Positions 22,278-34,789 of a DNA stretch of 64,000 nt are shown here, piece by piece. The DNA is from Galeopsis tetrahit (taxonomy: Eukaryota > Streptophyta > Magnoliopsida > Lamiales > Lamiaceae): the NCBI GenBank assembly GCA_963675135.1, contig OY776124.1, positions 8,818,677 through 8,882,676 of the forward strand, given 5' to 3'. Position numbers and translations under genes: made by a program. How positions within the stretch are numbered: position 1 is the stretch's first letter; each line of letters begins with the position of its first letter. The notes beneath the pieces were generated by a model. It saw only the letters and a program-made list of their open reading frames with translations, did not search any database and was not told where the DNA came from.

Positions 22278-25200
22278 ATGGGTGGAGGACATGATCCAGT
22301 GAAGCAGACGAAGGAGAAAGGAAATTCCACTCCTCCTCCTCTTCCTCCGCCTCCTCCAGGTTTTCCCTCAAATCGAAATTTAGGGAAACGACCGGTGGAC
22401 CATACACCAGAAGATATTCCCCCTCCAGATTTTCCCTCAAACCGAAATCTAGGGAAACAGCCCGTAGATCATATACCGGAGGATATCCCTCCACTCTGGA
22501 GGGAGATGCACCAGGCACCTCAGGAGCTTCAGGGAGTGGGATCAATAGGGATAACCCTAACACTCAACCGGAACTCTTAACTGTCTCTCGAGATCAATTA
22601 GATGAGATGATCGCACAATCAGTTGAAAGAATAATCGCTACTCGAGGACTTCGCCCTCCCGAACCTGTTCCAATCACCCGTAAGGGTACAAGACAAAATC
22701 TCCCAGAACAAGTCATCGATTCTGTTCCAGTCCCTTCCAGGAATGAGGATCCCCCTCAGAACCCAGAAGAAAAAGTACCTTCTCAGGCGGAGAGAAGCAT
22801 CTTGGAAAGACCCCCTCGGAGGGACACGGAGAGGATCCTTGGGGATACCACTCTGGAAACAGGGATGGGAGAAAGCACGGACGACACGTATCAGGGAGCT
22901 GTCAGCGATCAGATACAGGCCTTGCGGAGGGAGATGAAAGACATGCAGAAGCATATGATTGATAACGTAAGTAAACCTTCTTACGTTACTGGTTATCAAT
23001 TTTCATCCACTATTTTACAAGATGAACTGCCTCCTAATTTTAAATCTTTAAATTTCGAATATGATGGAACCACGGACCCGTACGAGCATTTGATGAGGTT
23101 CGAGAATGCCGCCCTATTGCATCGATACGGAGAGGGCGTCAAATGCAGGGTATTTCTGACTACCCTATCTAAAGCAGCGCAGCAATGGTTCACCCAGTTA
23201 GGGCCAGATACTATCCATTCATGGTCGGAGTTCAGCGAACTGTTCCTGCACCAATTTGCTAGCGCTAGGAGGCAGCCTAGGGCCACTCTCACCTTGTTTA
23301 ACATGCGACAAGGGGAGAATGAGAGTCTTCGGGCTTTCTTAAAAAGATTCAACCAAGCAGCTCTCGAAGTACCAACAGCCTCCTCAGAGGTCAAAATTAA
23401 CGCCCTCACCAACGGGCTAAGAGATGGGGATCTATTCACATCTCTAGCCAAGAAGCCAGTTCGGACCTTTGATGAATTGTTGAGGAGAGCAGAGAAATAC
23501 CTTACCCTGGAAGAGGTAAGGAAAGCTAAGCGATCAGAGACCAGGGCCGTAGTGAGTAATGGAGAAAGGAGGAAAGAGATTCCGTTTAGGAGGCCAAGTC
23601 CGGAGAGACATCGAAGCTCCAGGAGGCTAGAAAGCGTAAGAAGAGAGGAAGTTGCACCCTGGAATCCAAGGAGGGGGGCGAAGAGATATACCCCATTGAG
23701 GATGGAACCAGCCGAAGTCCTAGAAGTGGCAGGGGACCATCCAGATATGAAATTCCCCTACTCAAGGAGCAGAGGTCCCCAAAACCCAAAGTCAAATAAA
23801 TTCTGTAGGTTCCATAACGATTATCATGATACCAATCAATGTTGGCATCTGAAGGATGAGATAGAGAGGATGATTCAGGCAGGCCACCTGAAAGAGTTTA
23901 TTTTCAGAGATCGACAAGGCCCCAGGGGTCAAAAAAGAAAAGACCCCGAGGGAAAGCAGGAAGATGATAGAAGAGATCAGAGGAAGGGCAATGAAGAACC
24001 ACCACCCCCTCCCCAGAAGAGGGGAACTATTCATATGATTATGGGAGGCCCCGCTGATGGGGACTCCTTCAGACAGAGGAAGCAGAGCGTTCGGTCGCTG
24101 AAGAATGAGAGGAATATAGAGCACCATGAGGTGGGAAAAATGGCAGAGGGCCCAGACATCCATTTCGGGCCAGAAGACGCCGGGGAGCCTAGAGAAATTC
24201 ATAATGACGCACTGGTCATTACCACGGATATAGCAGGATACGATGTAGCAAGAATTTTCGTAGACACTGGAAGCTCTGCCGATATCATGTTCCTGGAGTG
24301 CTTCAAGAAGATGGACTTGAATATAAAGCTTAGACCGGTGGAGACAGCTCTGTATGGATTCTCAGGGGGAGCCATTCAACCCCTTGGTTCAGTGTTACTG
24401 CAAGTAGGGTTAGGAGTTGCACCTAACCGTCGAGTACAAGTCATAGAATTCTTGATTGTAGATGTCCCATCTTCCTATAATGTAGTAATGGGAAGGCCAA
24501 GCTTGAATATTTTTCAGGCAGTGATCTCCACCTTCCACATGAAGATGAAGTTCCCTGCCTCGGGGGGTGTGGGAGAGATATGTGGTGATCAGTATCAGGC
24601 AAGGAAGTGTTATGTGGAATCGGTCAAGATAGCAGACAGGGCCATGTTCCGGGGAATGGAGAGATTTAAGGGCGAAGACCCTGAATTGAAGAGACAGAAA
24701 GTGGGTGAGCTAGTACAGGAACAACCTAAAGTTAAAGCAGACGAGGAGTTAATGAGCATCGAGCTCTACCCAGGAAAGGAGGGATTTACAACCAGGATAG
24801 GTATGAATATGAACCCTGAGCTCCAGGGAAAGATGATACTTGCCCTCCAGCAGAATGCAGACATCTTTGCATTCACAGCGACGGATATGACGGGTATCCC
24901 TCCAGAAATAGCCGTACACCATCTGAATGTGGATCCAAAAGCTAGGCCCGTGAAGCAAAAGTTGAGGAACTTCGGTAAAGAGAAGAACCTCATTGTAAAG
25001 GAGGAGATCGATAAATTGTTGAACGCAGGGCATGTGAAGAGAGTGCAGTTCCCTGAGTGGCTCTCGAATGCAGTACTGGTGTCTAAGGGAGCCGGCAAAT
25101 GGAGGATGTGCATTGACTTCAGGGACTTGAACAAGGCGTGCCCTAAAGACCACTATCCACTGCCTAGGATTGATCAGCTGGTGGATGCCACGTCCGGGTT

Positions 25201-27910
25201 TGAATTACTCAGCATGATGGATGCTTATCAAGGGTATCATCAAATCCAGTTGAACCCCCTCGATATACCAAAGGTATGCTTTATAGCGACATGTGGTACT
25301 TTCGATTATGTACGTATGCCTTTTGGACTGATAAATGCAGGAGCCACCTATCAAAGAATGGTAGACTCGGTGTTCCGAGGGCAGATAGGCAGGAACATGG
25401 AGGTTTACGTGGATGATATGCTAGTTAAAAGGGTCAAGGCAGAGGGACATATTGACGACTTGAAGGAGATATTTCAGGTAATTCGAGAGAATGGTATTAA
25501 ATTAAACCCTGCTAAATGTTCTTTTAGAGTAGGGTCAGGGAAATTTCTGGGATATATGGTGACTCAGAGAGGGATAGAAGTGAACCCTGCTAAGGTAAAG
25601 GCGGTGCTCGACATGCAACCCCCTCGGAATTTGAAGGAATTGCAAACCCTGAACGGCAGAATCGCAGCTCTCAGTAGGTTCATATCAAGGTCAGCAGAAA
25701 AGAGTCATCACTTCTTCAGAACCTTAAGGAAGGGGTCGAAGTTCGAATGGGACGACCAGTGTCAGAAAGCTTTCGAGGAACTCAAGCTCCACCTTGAACA
25801 GCTTCCGAAGCTGACAAAGCCCTCTCAGGGAGATGTATTGCTCTTATATCTTTCGGTAGGGGAACACTCCCTGAGCACCGCCCTGATGAAAGAGGAAGGT
25901 TCTGCACATCAACCCATATATTATGTGAGCAAGGTCATCCAAGGAGCGGAAATGAGGTACTTAGAGGTAGAGAAGGCAGCTCTGGCGGTGGTGGTAACGG
26001 CTAGGCGATTACGTCCCTACTTCCTCTCCTATAAAGTTATGGTGTGAACTAATTTCCCTCTGAAGCAGACATTAGGGAGAGCAGATTTGTCAGGGAGAAT
26101 GGTCAGGTGGGCAGTGGAATTACAGGAGTATGATATAGATTATGAACCAAGGAGAGCCATCAAGGCTCAAGCTCTAGCGGATTTTATTCAAGAGTCTACC
26201 AGAGTGGAAGAAGAACAAGGATGGAAGGTATATGTGGATGGCTCAGCATCCGCCTTGGGATGTGGAGCAGGGATATTATTGATCGACCCTGAGGGTCAAG
26301 AACTGCAGGTGGCTGTCAAATTCCGATTTTCAACCTCAAACAATGGTGCAGAGTATGAGGCCCTGATTAGAGGAGCGAGCATGGCTGCAGAGTTGGGAGC
26401 ACAGAAGGTCACCCTATACTCCGATTCACAGCTGATAGTACAGCAGGTCATGGGGGAGTACCTCGCCAAGGATGAGAGAATGATCACCTACTTAGAGGAG
26501 GTAAAGAAGTTAAAAGATAAATTCCATACTTTTGAAGTGATACAGGTACCAAGAGAAGAGAATATGAAAGCAGATGGATTGTCTAAACTGGCTAGTTCCA
26601 CTGAATTTGAGGGAGACGGAAAGATAACCCTGTTGGTGGCAGATCAAGTAGCTACGGAAACCTTGATCGGAGAGATAACAGCAGGAGATGATTGGAGGAA
26701 AGAAATATGGGAAGAATTGAACAGGGATCCAGCAGCCCCAATGTCCAGAGAAGCAAAGGCTTGGAGAAGGAAGTATTGCATCCTAGGAGGTCAATTGTAC
26801 AAGAGGTCATTCACTCAACCATATTTGAAATGTCTTTCGAGAAGAGAAGCAGAGCTAGTGATTAAAGACATCCATGAAGGTTGCGCATCCGGCCATGAAG
26901 GGTACCAGACCATGGTGAAGAAGGTATTTAGGGCAGGTTTTTACTGGCCCAACATAATCAGAGATGCTAGAGAGTATGTGAAGAAATGCGAGAAGTGCCA
27001 GAAGAATGGACCCTTGATACGAATACCCGCAGAAGAAATGGGGACTATGTACTCGCCCTGTCCCTTCGCCAAATGGGGAATCGATCTGGTGGGGCCCTTC
27101 CCCTTGGCACTAGGAGGGAGAAATTTTTTGATTGTAGCCGTGGATTATTTTAGTAAATGGGTAGAGGCCGTGCCTTTGGCCAAAATTGAAGAGGATAATG
27201 TAATTCTTTTCCTTGCTAGACATATTTGTTGCAGGTTTGGAATACCCAGGATCTTGGTTTCCGACAATGGAACGCAGTTCAGTGGAGAGAAAGTAAGGAA
27301 ATGGTGCGAAAGGTGGAATATCACACAGAGGTTTACTTCAGTAGCTCATCCACAAGCTAATGGGCAGGTGGAGGTTACAAACAGAATCCTAGTGGATGGT
27401 ATTCGAACGCGACTGGAAGAAGTAGGAGGAAAATGGGTGAAGGAGTTAGACAATGTCCTCTGGTCCTATAGAACCAGCCCTAAAACAGCTACAGGCGAAT
27501 CTCCCTTCTACCTAGTATATGGAGCAGCAGCAGTGATATCCCCTGAAGCTAGACTCAAATCGCACCGGATCACCTATTTTGAAGAAAAAAGAAACGAAGA
27601 GTTGATGAGGGAAGCGCTGGATCAGATAGATGAAGAAAGGGAGATGGTGAGATTAAAAGCGGAAAGGTACAAGAGTCGGATCAAAGCAGCCTATGATCGC
27701 AGAGTAATCCCTCGCTACTTTAAAGTGGGAGACTTAGTCCTTCGGAGAGCAGATGCTTTGAAAAACACAGGAAAGCTAGAACCCAACTGGGAGGGTCCAT
27801 ACAGGGTAATACAGGTGCTAAAAGGTGGAGCATACAAGCTCCAAGACATGACAGGGAAAGAGATACTAAGGTCATGGAACGTGTGTCACTTGAAGAGATT
27901 TTATGTTTGA
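22278..27910 (+). pseudogene. Gypsy gag-pol polyprotein (Tat lineage), frameshifted near the start and one stop in pol
   Basis: A leader frame from ATG 22278 contains a 23-residue duplication and is shifted at about 22500 into the main frame (ATG 22607). The main frame runs to 27910 with only TGA 26045-26047 inside. Domains by residue from 22607: retrotransposon gag about 145-265; a degenerate knuckle-like CRFHNDYHDTNQC at about 400; protease DTGSSAD at about 552; RT with FRDLNKACPKDHYPLP at about 835 and YVDDMLV at about 934; RNase H from about 1050 across the stop. Downstream of the stop: a second RNase H (VDGSASALG, NNGAEYEAL, YSDSQL), an HHCC integrase zinc domain, and the integrase core (GIDLVGPFP, SDNGTQF, E in NGQVEV). 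No chromodomain. It ends LKRFYV*. The stop probably replaced an Arg codon (CGA). Confidence 0.92.
22363..22500 (+). repeat. 69-bp tandem duplication in the gag leader
   Basis: Two adjacent copies of a 69-bp unit encode FPSNRNLGK-PVDH-PEDIPP twice in the same frame. Because the length is a multiple of three, the reading frame is kept through the duplication; the frame changes only after it. Confidence 0.8.
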
Positions 27911-28480
27911 GGAAGGTGTTATTCCCCTACTTCCTTTTTCTTTATGAACAATTTCGAACATTTATTTCTTATTCGAATAATTGCTTCACCGGCACTCTTT
28001 TTCCCTCTACGTGGGTTTCCCTTTGGGGTTTTACCACGGAGAGGTTTTTAATGAGGCCGGCATAGGTTCCCCTTATTTGCCTATGTTGATAAACGTTTTC
28101 GATCAATGGAGCATCGGTTTTGATAAAATTTCAGCAATTCCCCTAAATGCATGTTAATATTGTGATGAGATGACTCTTATGCGCTAATTTTATGATGAAA
28201 TGTTTCTCATATGTTAATATCGTGTTAAGATAACTGTTAAAGGCCTGCATGATGAGTGCTGAAATAACGAATATGTTTTGGAAACTGAAATATAGCATGA
28301 TAAAGACATTGCAAGATAGAGAAATTTACACCAACTCATAAACGCTCGAATGGAGACTACCTAGGAAAATTTCCTAAAGTTTCTATTCACGACAGCCTCT
28401 AAAGCTAGGGGGAGTAGAGGGTACAGTAGCGGAAGACATAATGAACTTGTCCAGAAACCCTATCCCTGGCGACTCTCAAA
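27911..28480 (+). other. Post-pol non-coding segment of the gypsy element
   Basis: Carries a pyrimidine-rich stretch followed by GGGTTTCCCTTTGGGGTTTT and CCACGGAGAGG (about 28013-28045). Similar blocks are often seen after integrase in plant Tat elements. No open frame of note. It leads into the minisatellite. Confidence 0.55.
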
Positions 28481-29960
28481 ACTCTCACGAGTATAAACGA
28501 ACTCTTACGAGTATAAACTAACTCTTACGAGTATAAACGAACTCTTACGAGTATAAACTAACTCTTACGAGTATAAACGAACTCTTACGAGTATAAACGA
28601 ACTCTTACGAGTATAAACGAACTCTTACGAGTATAAACACTTTAACTTCAGGGAGAGTATAATCCCTAAGAACTCTTACGAGTATAAACTAACTCTTACG
28701 AGTATAAACGAACTCTTACGAGTATAAACTAACTCTTACGAGTATAAACGAACTCTTACGAGTATAAACGAACTCTTACGAGTATAAACGAACTCTTACG
28801 AGTATAAACACTTTAACTTCAGGGAGAGTATAATCCCTAAGAACTCTTACGAGTATAAACACTTTAACTTCAGGGAGAGTATAATCCCTAAGAACTCTTA
28901 CGAGTATAAACTAACTCTTACGAGTATAAACGAACTCTTACGAGTATAAACGAACTCTTACGAGTATAAACGAACTCTTACGAGTATAAACTAACTCTTA
29001 CGAGTATAAACGAACTCTTACGAGTATAAACGAACTCTTACGAGTATAAACACTTTAACTTCAGGGAAAGTATAATCCCTAAGAACTCTTACGAGTATAA
29101 ACACTTTAACTTCAGGGAGAGTATAATTCCTAAGAACTCTTACGAGTATAAACTAACTCTTACGAGTATAAACGAACTCTTACGAGTATAAACGAACTCT
29201 TACGAGTATAAACTAACTCTTACGAGTATAAACGAACTCTTACGAGTATAAACTAACTCTTACGAGTATAAACGAACTCTTACGAGTATAAATGAACTCT
29301 TACGAGTATAAACTAACTCTTACGAGTATAAACGAACTCTTACGAGTATAAACTAACTCTTACGAGTATAAACGAACTCTTACGAGTATAAACGAACTCT
29401 TACGAGTATAAACACTTTAACTTCAGGGAGAGTATAATCCCTAAGAACTCTTACGAGTATAAACACTTTAACTTCAGGGAGAGTATAATCCCTAAGAACT
29501 CTTCCGAGTATAAACTAACTCTTACGAGTATAAACGAACTCTTACGAGTATAAACGAACTCTTACGAGTATAAACTAACTCTTACGAGTATAAACGAACT
29601 CTTACGAGTATAAACGAACTCTTACGAGTATGAACGAACTCTTACGAGTATAAACACTTTAACTTCAGGGAAAGTATAATCCCTAAGAACTCTTACGAGT
29701 ATAAACACTTTAACTTCAGGGAGAGTATAATCCCTAAGAACTCTTACGAGTATAAACTAACTCTTACGAGTATAAACGAACTCTTACGAGTATAAACTAA
29801 CTCTTACGAGTATAAACTAACTCTTACGAGTATAAACACTTTAACTTCAGGGAGAGTATAATCCCTAAGAACTCTTACGAGTATAAACACTTTAACTTCA
29901 GGGAGAGTATAATCCCTAAGAACTCTCACGAGTATAAACTAACTCTTACGAGTATAAACA
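28481..29960 (+). repeat. Minisatellite: 20-bp unit AACTCTTACGAGTATAAACG with a periodic longer spacer
   Basis: About 1.48 kb of nearly perfect 20-bp units (CTCTTACGAGTATAAAC plus GAA or TAA). They are punctuated eleven times by a spacer reading CACTTTAACTTCAGGGAGAG followed by TATAATCCCTAAGA, giving a higher-order pattern. The unit core CTCTTACGAG is nearly palindromic, and the spacer contains AGGGA...TCCCT arms. Very low divergence implies recent amplification or homogenisation. It lies between pol and the 3' end of the antisense gene. Confidence 0.97.
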
Positions 29961-30417
29961 ACCTAAGGGAGAAGATGATCCCTAAGATCCTAACCTCTGG
30001 AGAATATAACCTCTAAAAATCCTAGTACTAAGGGAGAGACTAGAAGCCCTATCAACCCTAGTACAGGGATATCAACCCTATCTCCTCATTAAGGTTCCTC
30101 TAGGAGCTTTAGAGTCTTTACGTGTTAAGAAAATGCTGAAAACATGCTAGACGCATAAGCAGGACGAATATTACGTTACACATCTAATAAACAGAGTTAG
30201 AGATATATGTATGCATTTCAAACGATAAATGTGCAGGTACGATATCAAGCAAAAGAAAAGCAGAAATATTCAAGACCTAAGGCACCATGCCTAGGCCCTC
30301 CACAGAAAAACCCCGGAGTGTGGAGTCTCCGGAAAATACCAAAAAGGGCCTTAGAGGCCTTAACAGAATATGAAGTGTTTTGAAAGTACCAAAGTATTAT
30401 CAGGGAAACAAAAGTTA

Positions 30418-32494
30418 TCAAGAGAGGGGAATATCATTCTTCCCCTCAGAACCTGCTCCTGCCCCCTCAGCTCGCCCACTGGAATCGCCTCCCTCCACCT
30501 TCTCCATCAGAGCACCTGCTGCTACGGTAGCCACTGGAGTCGAATTTTCCACATGAATAGGAAAAGCTATATCCCTGGCCGGTACGAGGTCATCCAATTT
30601 TAGGGAAGCGTCCTTCAACTCCAAGATCGCCTTCCTCATCCCAGGTAACCACCATGGAGTATTGATGTCTTCTTTAGCATCTCCAGGGAACTTGGGGGGA
30701 GTGTCCAATTCCTCTAGCCGGAGGGCACGAGTATATTGACCATTAAAGCCAGGAGCGGAATGCTCAGCCACAGCATTAGAAAATCCATGATCGATGAAGT
30801 GAGGAATGTATGCACCCATCGCCCCCAGAAAGCTGCTACTCTGAAGAAAGGCCTCCAGCCACTCCTGATGCAAGGTACCTAGAAATTTCTGACCTGCGGC
30901 AGAAGTAAACAGGGAGTCCAAGCACAAATTCATACCAGCTTGAGGAAGAGTGACTTCCAGTTGTTCCACCCGTTTACCAAACTCTTTTTTCAATGAAGAA
31001 ATCTCCCCCGAAAGTGTCGTCTGGAGCACCTTACACCTTTGGTTAGCATCATGTAACTCTGCTTCGAGGATATCCCTCTTCACCTTCTCCAACTCTACCT
31101 GGCTGTGGAGGTCATCCACCAGTTGGAGGGACTGAAGGGCTCGTTCAGACACATTGGAGAATAGAAGGCCGAACTACATAATGAATTATTTAAAGAAGTA
31201 AGACAAGTGTACTCTTTCTTATTGAAATTGCTTAGAAATGTATTTGCACGAGGAGAATACCTGGGTAAAACTATGAGCGGCATGCACAACCCGTTCTCCG
31301 AAGGACAGAGCGTTAAGAGCCTCAGTGGTAGAAGTCGGAGTGTAGCGTTCTATAAAAGTCAAAAGATGGTTGACATTGATTTCGTCTGGAGCATCGGAAG
31401 CAACATTAGGCAGAGAGGATTTGGTTTTGGATTTCTTCTTCTTAGAGGCATCGGAGACAGGAGGCAAGACAGAGACCATGGCTTTCTCGGTAGAGGAACG
31501 GGTGCGCTTAGCAACGGACCCAGTGGCAGGTTCCACAGGGGAAGGAGGAACTGGAACTTTTGAAGAACTTGCAGGAGCTGGAGATTTATTAACCATCGAG
31601 AGAGGGGCAGCATCGCGCGAAATCTGAGTTAACCAACTCATAGCTGCACGAAGAAGTATGAAGCAACATTAAATAAACAAGACATCTCCAACTTTAAAGA
31701 CAATACTCAGAAAAGGAAATGGTATTACCATCATCAGGACCTAAAGGGTAATCGGAGCGACCGAAACCAAAATGAGAGAGAGCTCTAGGATTTTTACAGA
31801 TACCCATTACATCAAAAAAGTCATGGGTAGAAACATGATCGTTTAAATGGTTCATCACATCCAGATTCAGAGAAGAACAAACGGAAAGAGGGGGACGGGG
31901 TACCCCAGGATTCTCATAAATCCACCTTTCATGAGGAAAATCCCAAGGAGCTGGGTTTGTAACAAAGAAATAATAGTCCTTCCAGTCTTGGACTCCTTCA
32001 TGGAGCTTTTCCATGAATTTCCCAGCCCTGGAAGGACGACCAGAGGTATAGAAGAACCCATCTGCGTACTTACACATGTATTGAGTCAGAAAAAGCTGGG
32101 CTGAAGGTTCGCCACCATTCCCCTTCAGCAAAATGTAAAAACCTAGCATGGCTCGAATAGCATTGGGGGTGAATTGGTTGAGAGGTATGCGAAGATAAGT
32201 AGAAATCTCGGAGAAATAAGGATGGATCGGAAAACGGAGACCCGCTTTTAGTTGAGCCTCCCAGAAGGCCAAGGTGTTTGGGCCTGGAGAATTTGGGCGT
32301 TCCCTCCTATGGGCGGCCCTACCGATGTAGTCGGTAGGAAAGATTCCCGACCGGAGAAAAGCGGCAACGCGCTCAGGAGGAAGTATGGAAGAACCAGCGA
32401 TGGTATTTTTTAAAGCAGGGTCGATTATAGGAAAGATAGAAAGAGGATGGGAAGTTGAACTCTCCATGGAAACGGAGTCTGAAGAAGATGACAT
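30418..32494 (-). CDS. Antisense gene of the gypsy element, three exons, about 634 codons (putative gypsy-type transposon protein)
   Basis: Exon 1 32494-31729, exon 2 31643-31261, exon 3 31173-30418. Intron 1 (31728-31644, 85 bp) and intron 2 (31260-31174, 87 bp) both have GT...AG ends. Exon lengths 766, 383 and 756 add to 1,905 nt and the frame is kept across both joins (phase 1, then phase 0). The exon 1 product resembles the plant domain known as putative gypsy type transposon (Pfam Transposase_28): PERVAAFLRSG, FPIHPYFSEI and LNQFTPNAIR, with later FMEKLHEGVQDWKDYYFFV. Exon 2 is Pro/Ser/Lys-rich with a KKKKSKTK patch that could be a nuclear signal. Exon 3 has a coiled-coil-like stretch (VELEKVKRDILEAELHDA). 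Function is unknown. The intron model is inferred from sequence only. Confidence 0.72.
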
Positions 32495-32992
32495 GTTGTA
32501 AATGAGAGAAGAAGGGAAGGAATAGGTACCTGAAGAAAAGTCGGTTTTAAGAAGTGACGACGAAACGGCCGCTGGACGTGCACGGAGAAGTTAGGATCGC
32601 AGAGGTGAAAACGAAGATAGAGAATAGATAAACTTGAAATGAAAGGAAAAAAGGGTTTTGGTGGAAAAAGGAGATTTTGAATGATTACGCTGGAAAGAGA
32701 AAAGAGAGGACCGAGGAGAATTAAATGATCCCCCCAATTGAGAGACGCGTGAAGGAAAAACGGCGGCCTGATATTGGGTATAGGCGCGTGACTGCGGGAT
32801 TCGAAGGCATAGTTGCGTGTGGAAGTGTAAAAGACCCAACGCTTTCTGAGAGTAATTATTACTAGAGGGAATCAAATCAATGAAAATATTTCGAGGGGTA
32901 TTTTAGGTTTTAAGAAAGGAAATAAAATATTTCTTTGGTATTTATCCTAGTGTTATTATTCTCCTACTCTCCTAAAAATTTGTTCCTTTTAT

Positions 32993-33011
32993 GAGAGTAG
33001 GGGGGAGTGGT
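32993..33011 (+). other. Polypurine tract of the gypsy element
   Basis: GAGAGTAGGGGGGAGTGG lies directly before the 3' LTR start TGATG. Confidence 0.85.
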
Positions 33012-33755
33012 TGATGTAGATAAATATGTCACTCCCTAAGGAGTCGACACGTGGAGACGGGATGGATTGTGGTAATTGTGATTAAGCCAATACGTCAGAG
33101 GAACAGGATTAATACGCCCCTGGGCTTAAGCAGGGGAATCAAAGAAATCAGAGTAATTGGGCCTTTGGCCCATATTTGGAGAAATTAATAGGCCTTGGGT
33201 TGGGAAAGATTTAGCCCAAGGATGGAACTATAGTCCATCTTTCTTAGCCAAGTCAAAGGAATCATTCAAATCCACTAAAATGGGAGCCGATAAGCTGAAG
33301 AACCGAGTCTTCAGGGAGATAAGCCGAGTCCTTAGGGATTTGAGGCCGGATTCCTAGGGATATGCCGAGAATTCAGGGAGAACAAGTCTTTCCCTCTCCG
33401 CAGAGAGGGGCCAGGTATATAAAGAAGGTTATTTTCATGTTCTTAGACACATTCGATTACAATACATACATTTTTATCTATTATACACACTGTCATACGA
33501 AATATATACTGATTGGAGAAGAAACTCCACGAGATTCACCGGAATTTCCCTAGATATACAGGGGAATTCCTCTTTGATTTCGCCTACGATCGAATCTGAC
33601 TTGAGCGTCGGAGCTTGTATTTTTGCAGGTCAATTTTGGACTTAAGAGAAGATTTACGCGAGGATTGTTAAAGGCGAATGAGTGATTAAGATCGTGATTA
33701 ATAGTGCTCGTAAGAGAACGGCCTATATCTGTAAGCGTTCTTTTTCGACGCATCA
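33012..33755 (+). repeat. 3' LTR of the Tat/Retand-like gypsy element
   Basis: 744 bp, TGATGTAG...GCATCA, about six substitutions from the 5' LTR. It lacks the 23-bp palindromic segment present there. Followed by ATTAT at 33756-33760. Confidence 0.93.
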
Positions 33756-34084
33756 ATTATCCTTTTATTAATTTACACAAAATATAATAAAATAAACTCT
33801 AAAAAATCGATTCACCACCAAATCACCCATATTTTACAAAAAACGTAAAAATATAATTAATAAAAAACTATCGAAATTAGCCACAAATCTCAAATTTTTT
33901 CTTTTTAATTTTTCTTCCCCCTCCTCTTTTTCTTTTTTCTTCCCATTTTCAATTTTTTTTCCAAATTTTTTATTTCCTTGTTTTTTTTTTCTTTTCCTTT
34001 TTTAATTTTTCTGTCTTTCTTTTCCATTTTTTGCATGTGTATTTTTTAAATTTTAATACAAAATAATATTATAGGTATAATTTT

Positions 34085-34735
34085 ATTATAGTCGATCGAT
34101 GGTGTACCTAAATTTTAATTTTAATTTGATGAGTAAAGGACCTAACGGAAATTCATGCATGTCGGCGGGTGACCCAGCCACCACCATGCCCGACCACCCC
34201 CTCGACGGCGACGGCGGCGCTTCGGTCTCGGCCGCTGAAGCCTGAGACCCCTCCTCGAATCGCAATCGCGATTCTTCACTTCCATAACAATCGACATAAT
34301 CTTCCATCTCGGCCACGATCCATTGCGGCCGAAATCCTCTCCTCATTTCGACCACCGACGCGACTGCTTCGATCAATCTCCCCTGCGTTCGCGATCCAGG
34401 AGCTTCTCCTACATCAACGGCGCTCGCCTGCAACACTTGGATCGACGTTGCCTCTCTCTCGTCGTTCATCTCTATCCAAATCGAAGCTACATTGCTTCAA
34501 CCGTGTTCTTCACCCTACTCCTGCGCAGCCTCTTCCTCCGGCTGACGACGGCCCGATGGAGGACTGTGAGTATGTTGCTGATGGATCTCTGACCGGACGA
34601 CACTCGGAGCCGGTGACCTTGCTGATGAAATCCCAAGTGACGACTGCTGACCTAGGGTGTCCTCCCATTGGGCTAGGGTTCCCTTCAATTGGGCTTGGTA
34701 ATGTGCACCCTCTATTTTCTTTAGTACACTCCGAT
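34085..34735. other. GC-rich internal segment of FB-A (possible captured gene fragment)
   Basis: A GC-rich block inside an AT-rich element, homologous to 41880-42500 in FB-B. Both strands carry open frames: plus 34169-34807 (212 codons) and minus 34469-34086 (127 codons). The minus frame keeps GEAPGSRTQ-RLIEAVASVVEM in both copies, whereas other parts differ by indels. I do not recognise the protein. It may be a captured host exon, or a rapidly decaying element gene. Which strand, if either, was coding is unknown. Confidence 0.45.
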
Positions 34736-34789
34736 CTGCACTCTCTCCACTTTTTTTATGGTATTGTTGTTATTGGTATTATTGATACT

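Larger units (their letters stand above)
21452..33755 (+). mobile_element. Ty3/gypsy LTR retrotransposon, Tat/Retand-like, 12.3 kb, with antisense spliced gene and minisatellite
   Basis: LTRs of 767 and 744 bp begin TGATGTAG and end GCATCA; the target duplication is ATTAT (21447-21451, 33756-33760). I count about six substitutions plus one 23-bp indel between LTRs, so insertion is recent. Pol has RT, a first RNase H, a second RNase H and integrase without a chromodomain, the layout of the Tat lineage. A minisatellite and an antisense ORF region lie between pol and the 3' LTR, as described for Retand of Silene. The sense polyprotein has a frameshift and a stop; the antisense gene is open. Confidence 0.93.

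Noticed and set aside
22249..24202. Minus-strand frames opposite gypsy gag-pol (22249-22563, 22619-22999, 22996-23451, 23792-24202)
   Set aside because: Antisense shadows of the gag-pol frame; unlike 30418-32494 they have no joinable exon structure or recognisable domain.
28481..29960. CRISPR-like appearance of the 20-bp repeat array with spacers
   Set aside because: Units are directly adjacent and the longer spacers are identical to each other; this is a tandem minisatellite in a plant retrotransposon, not a CRISPR array.
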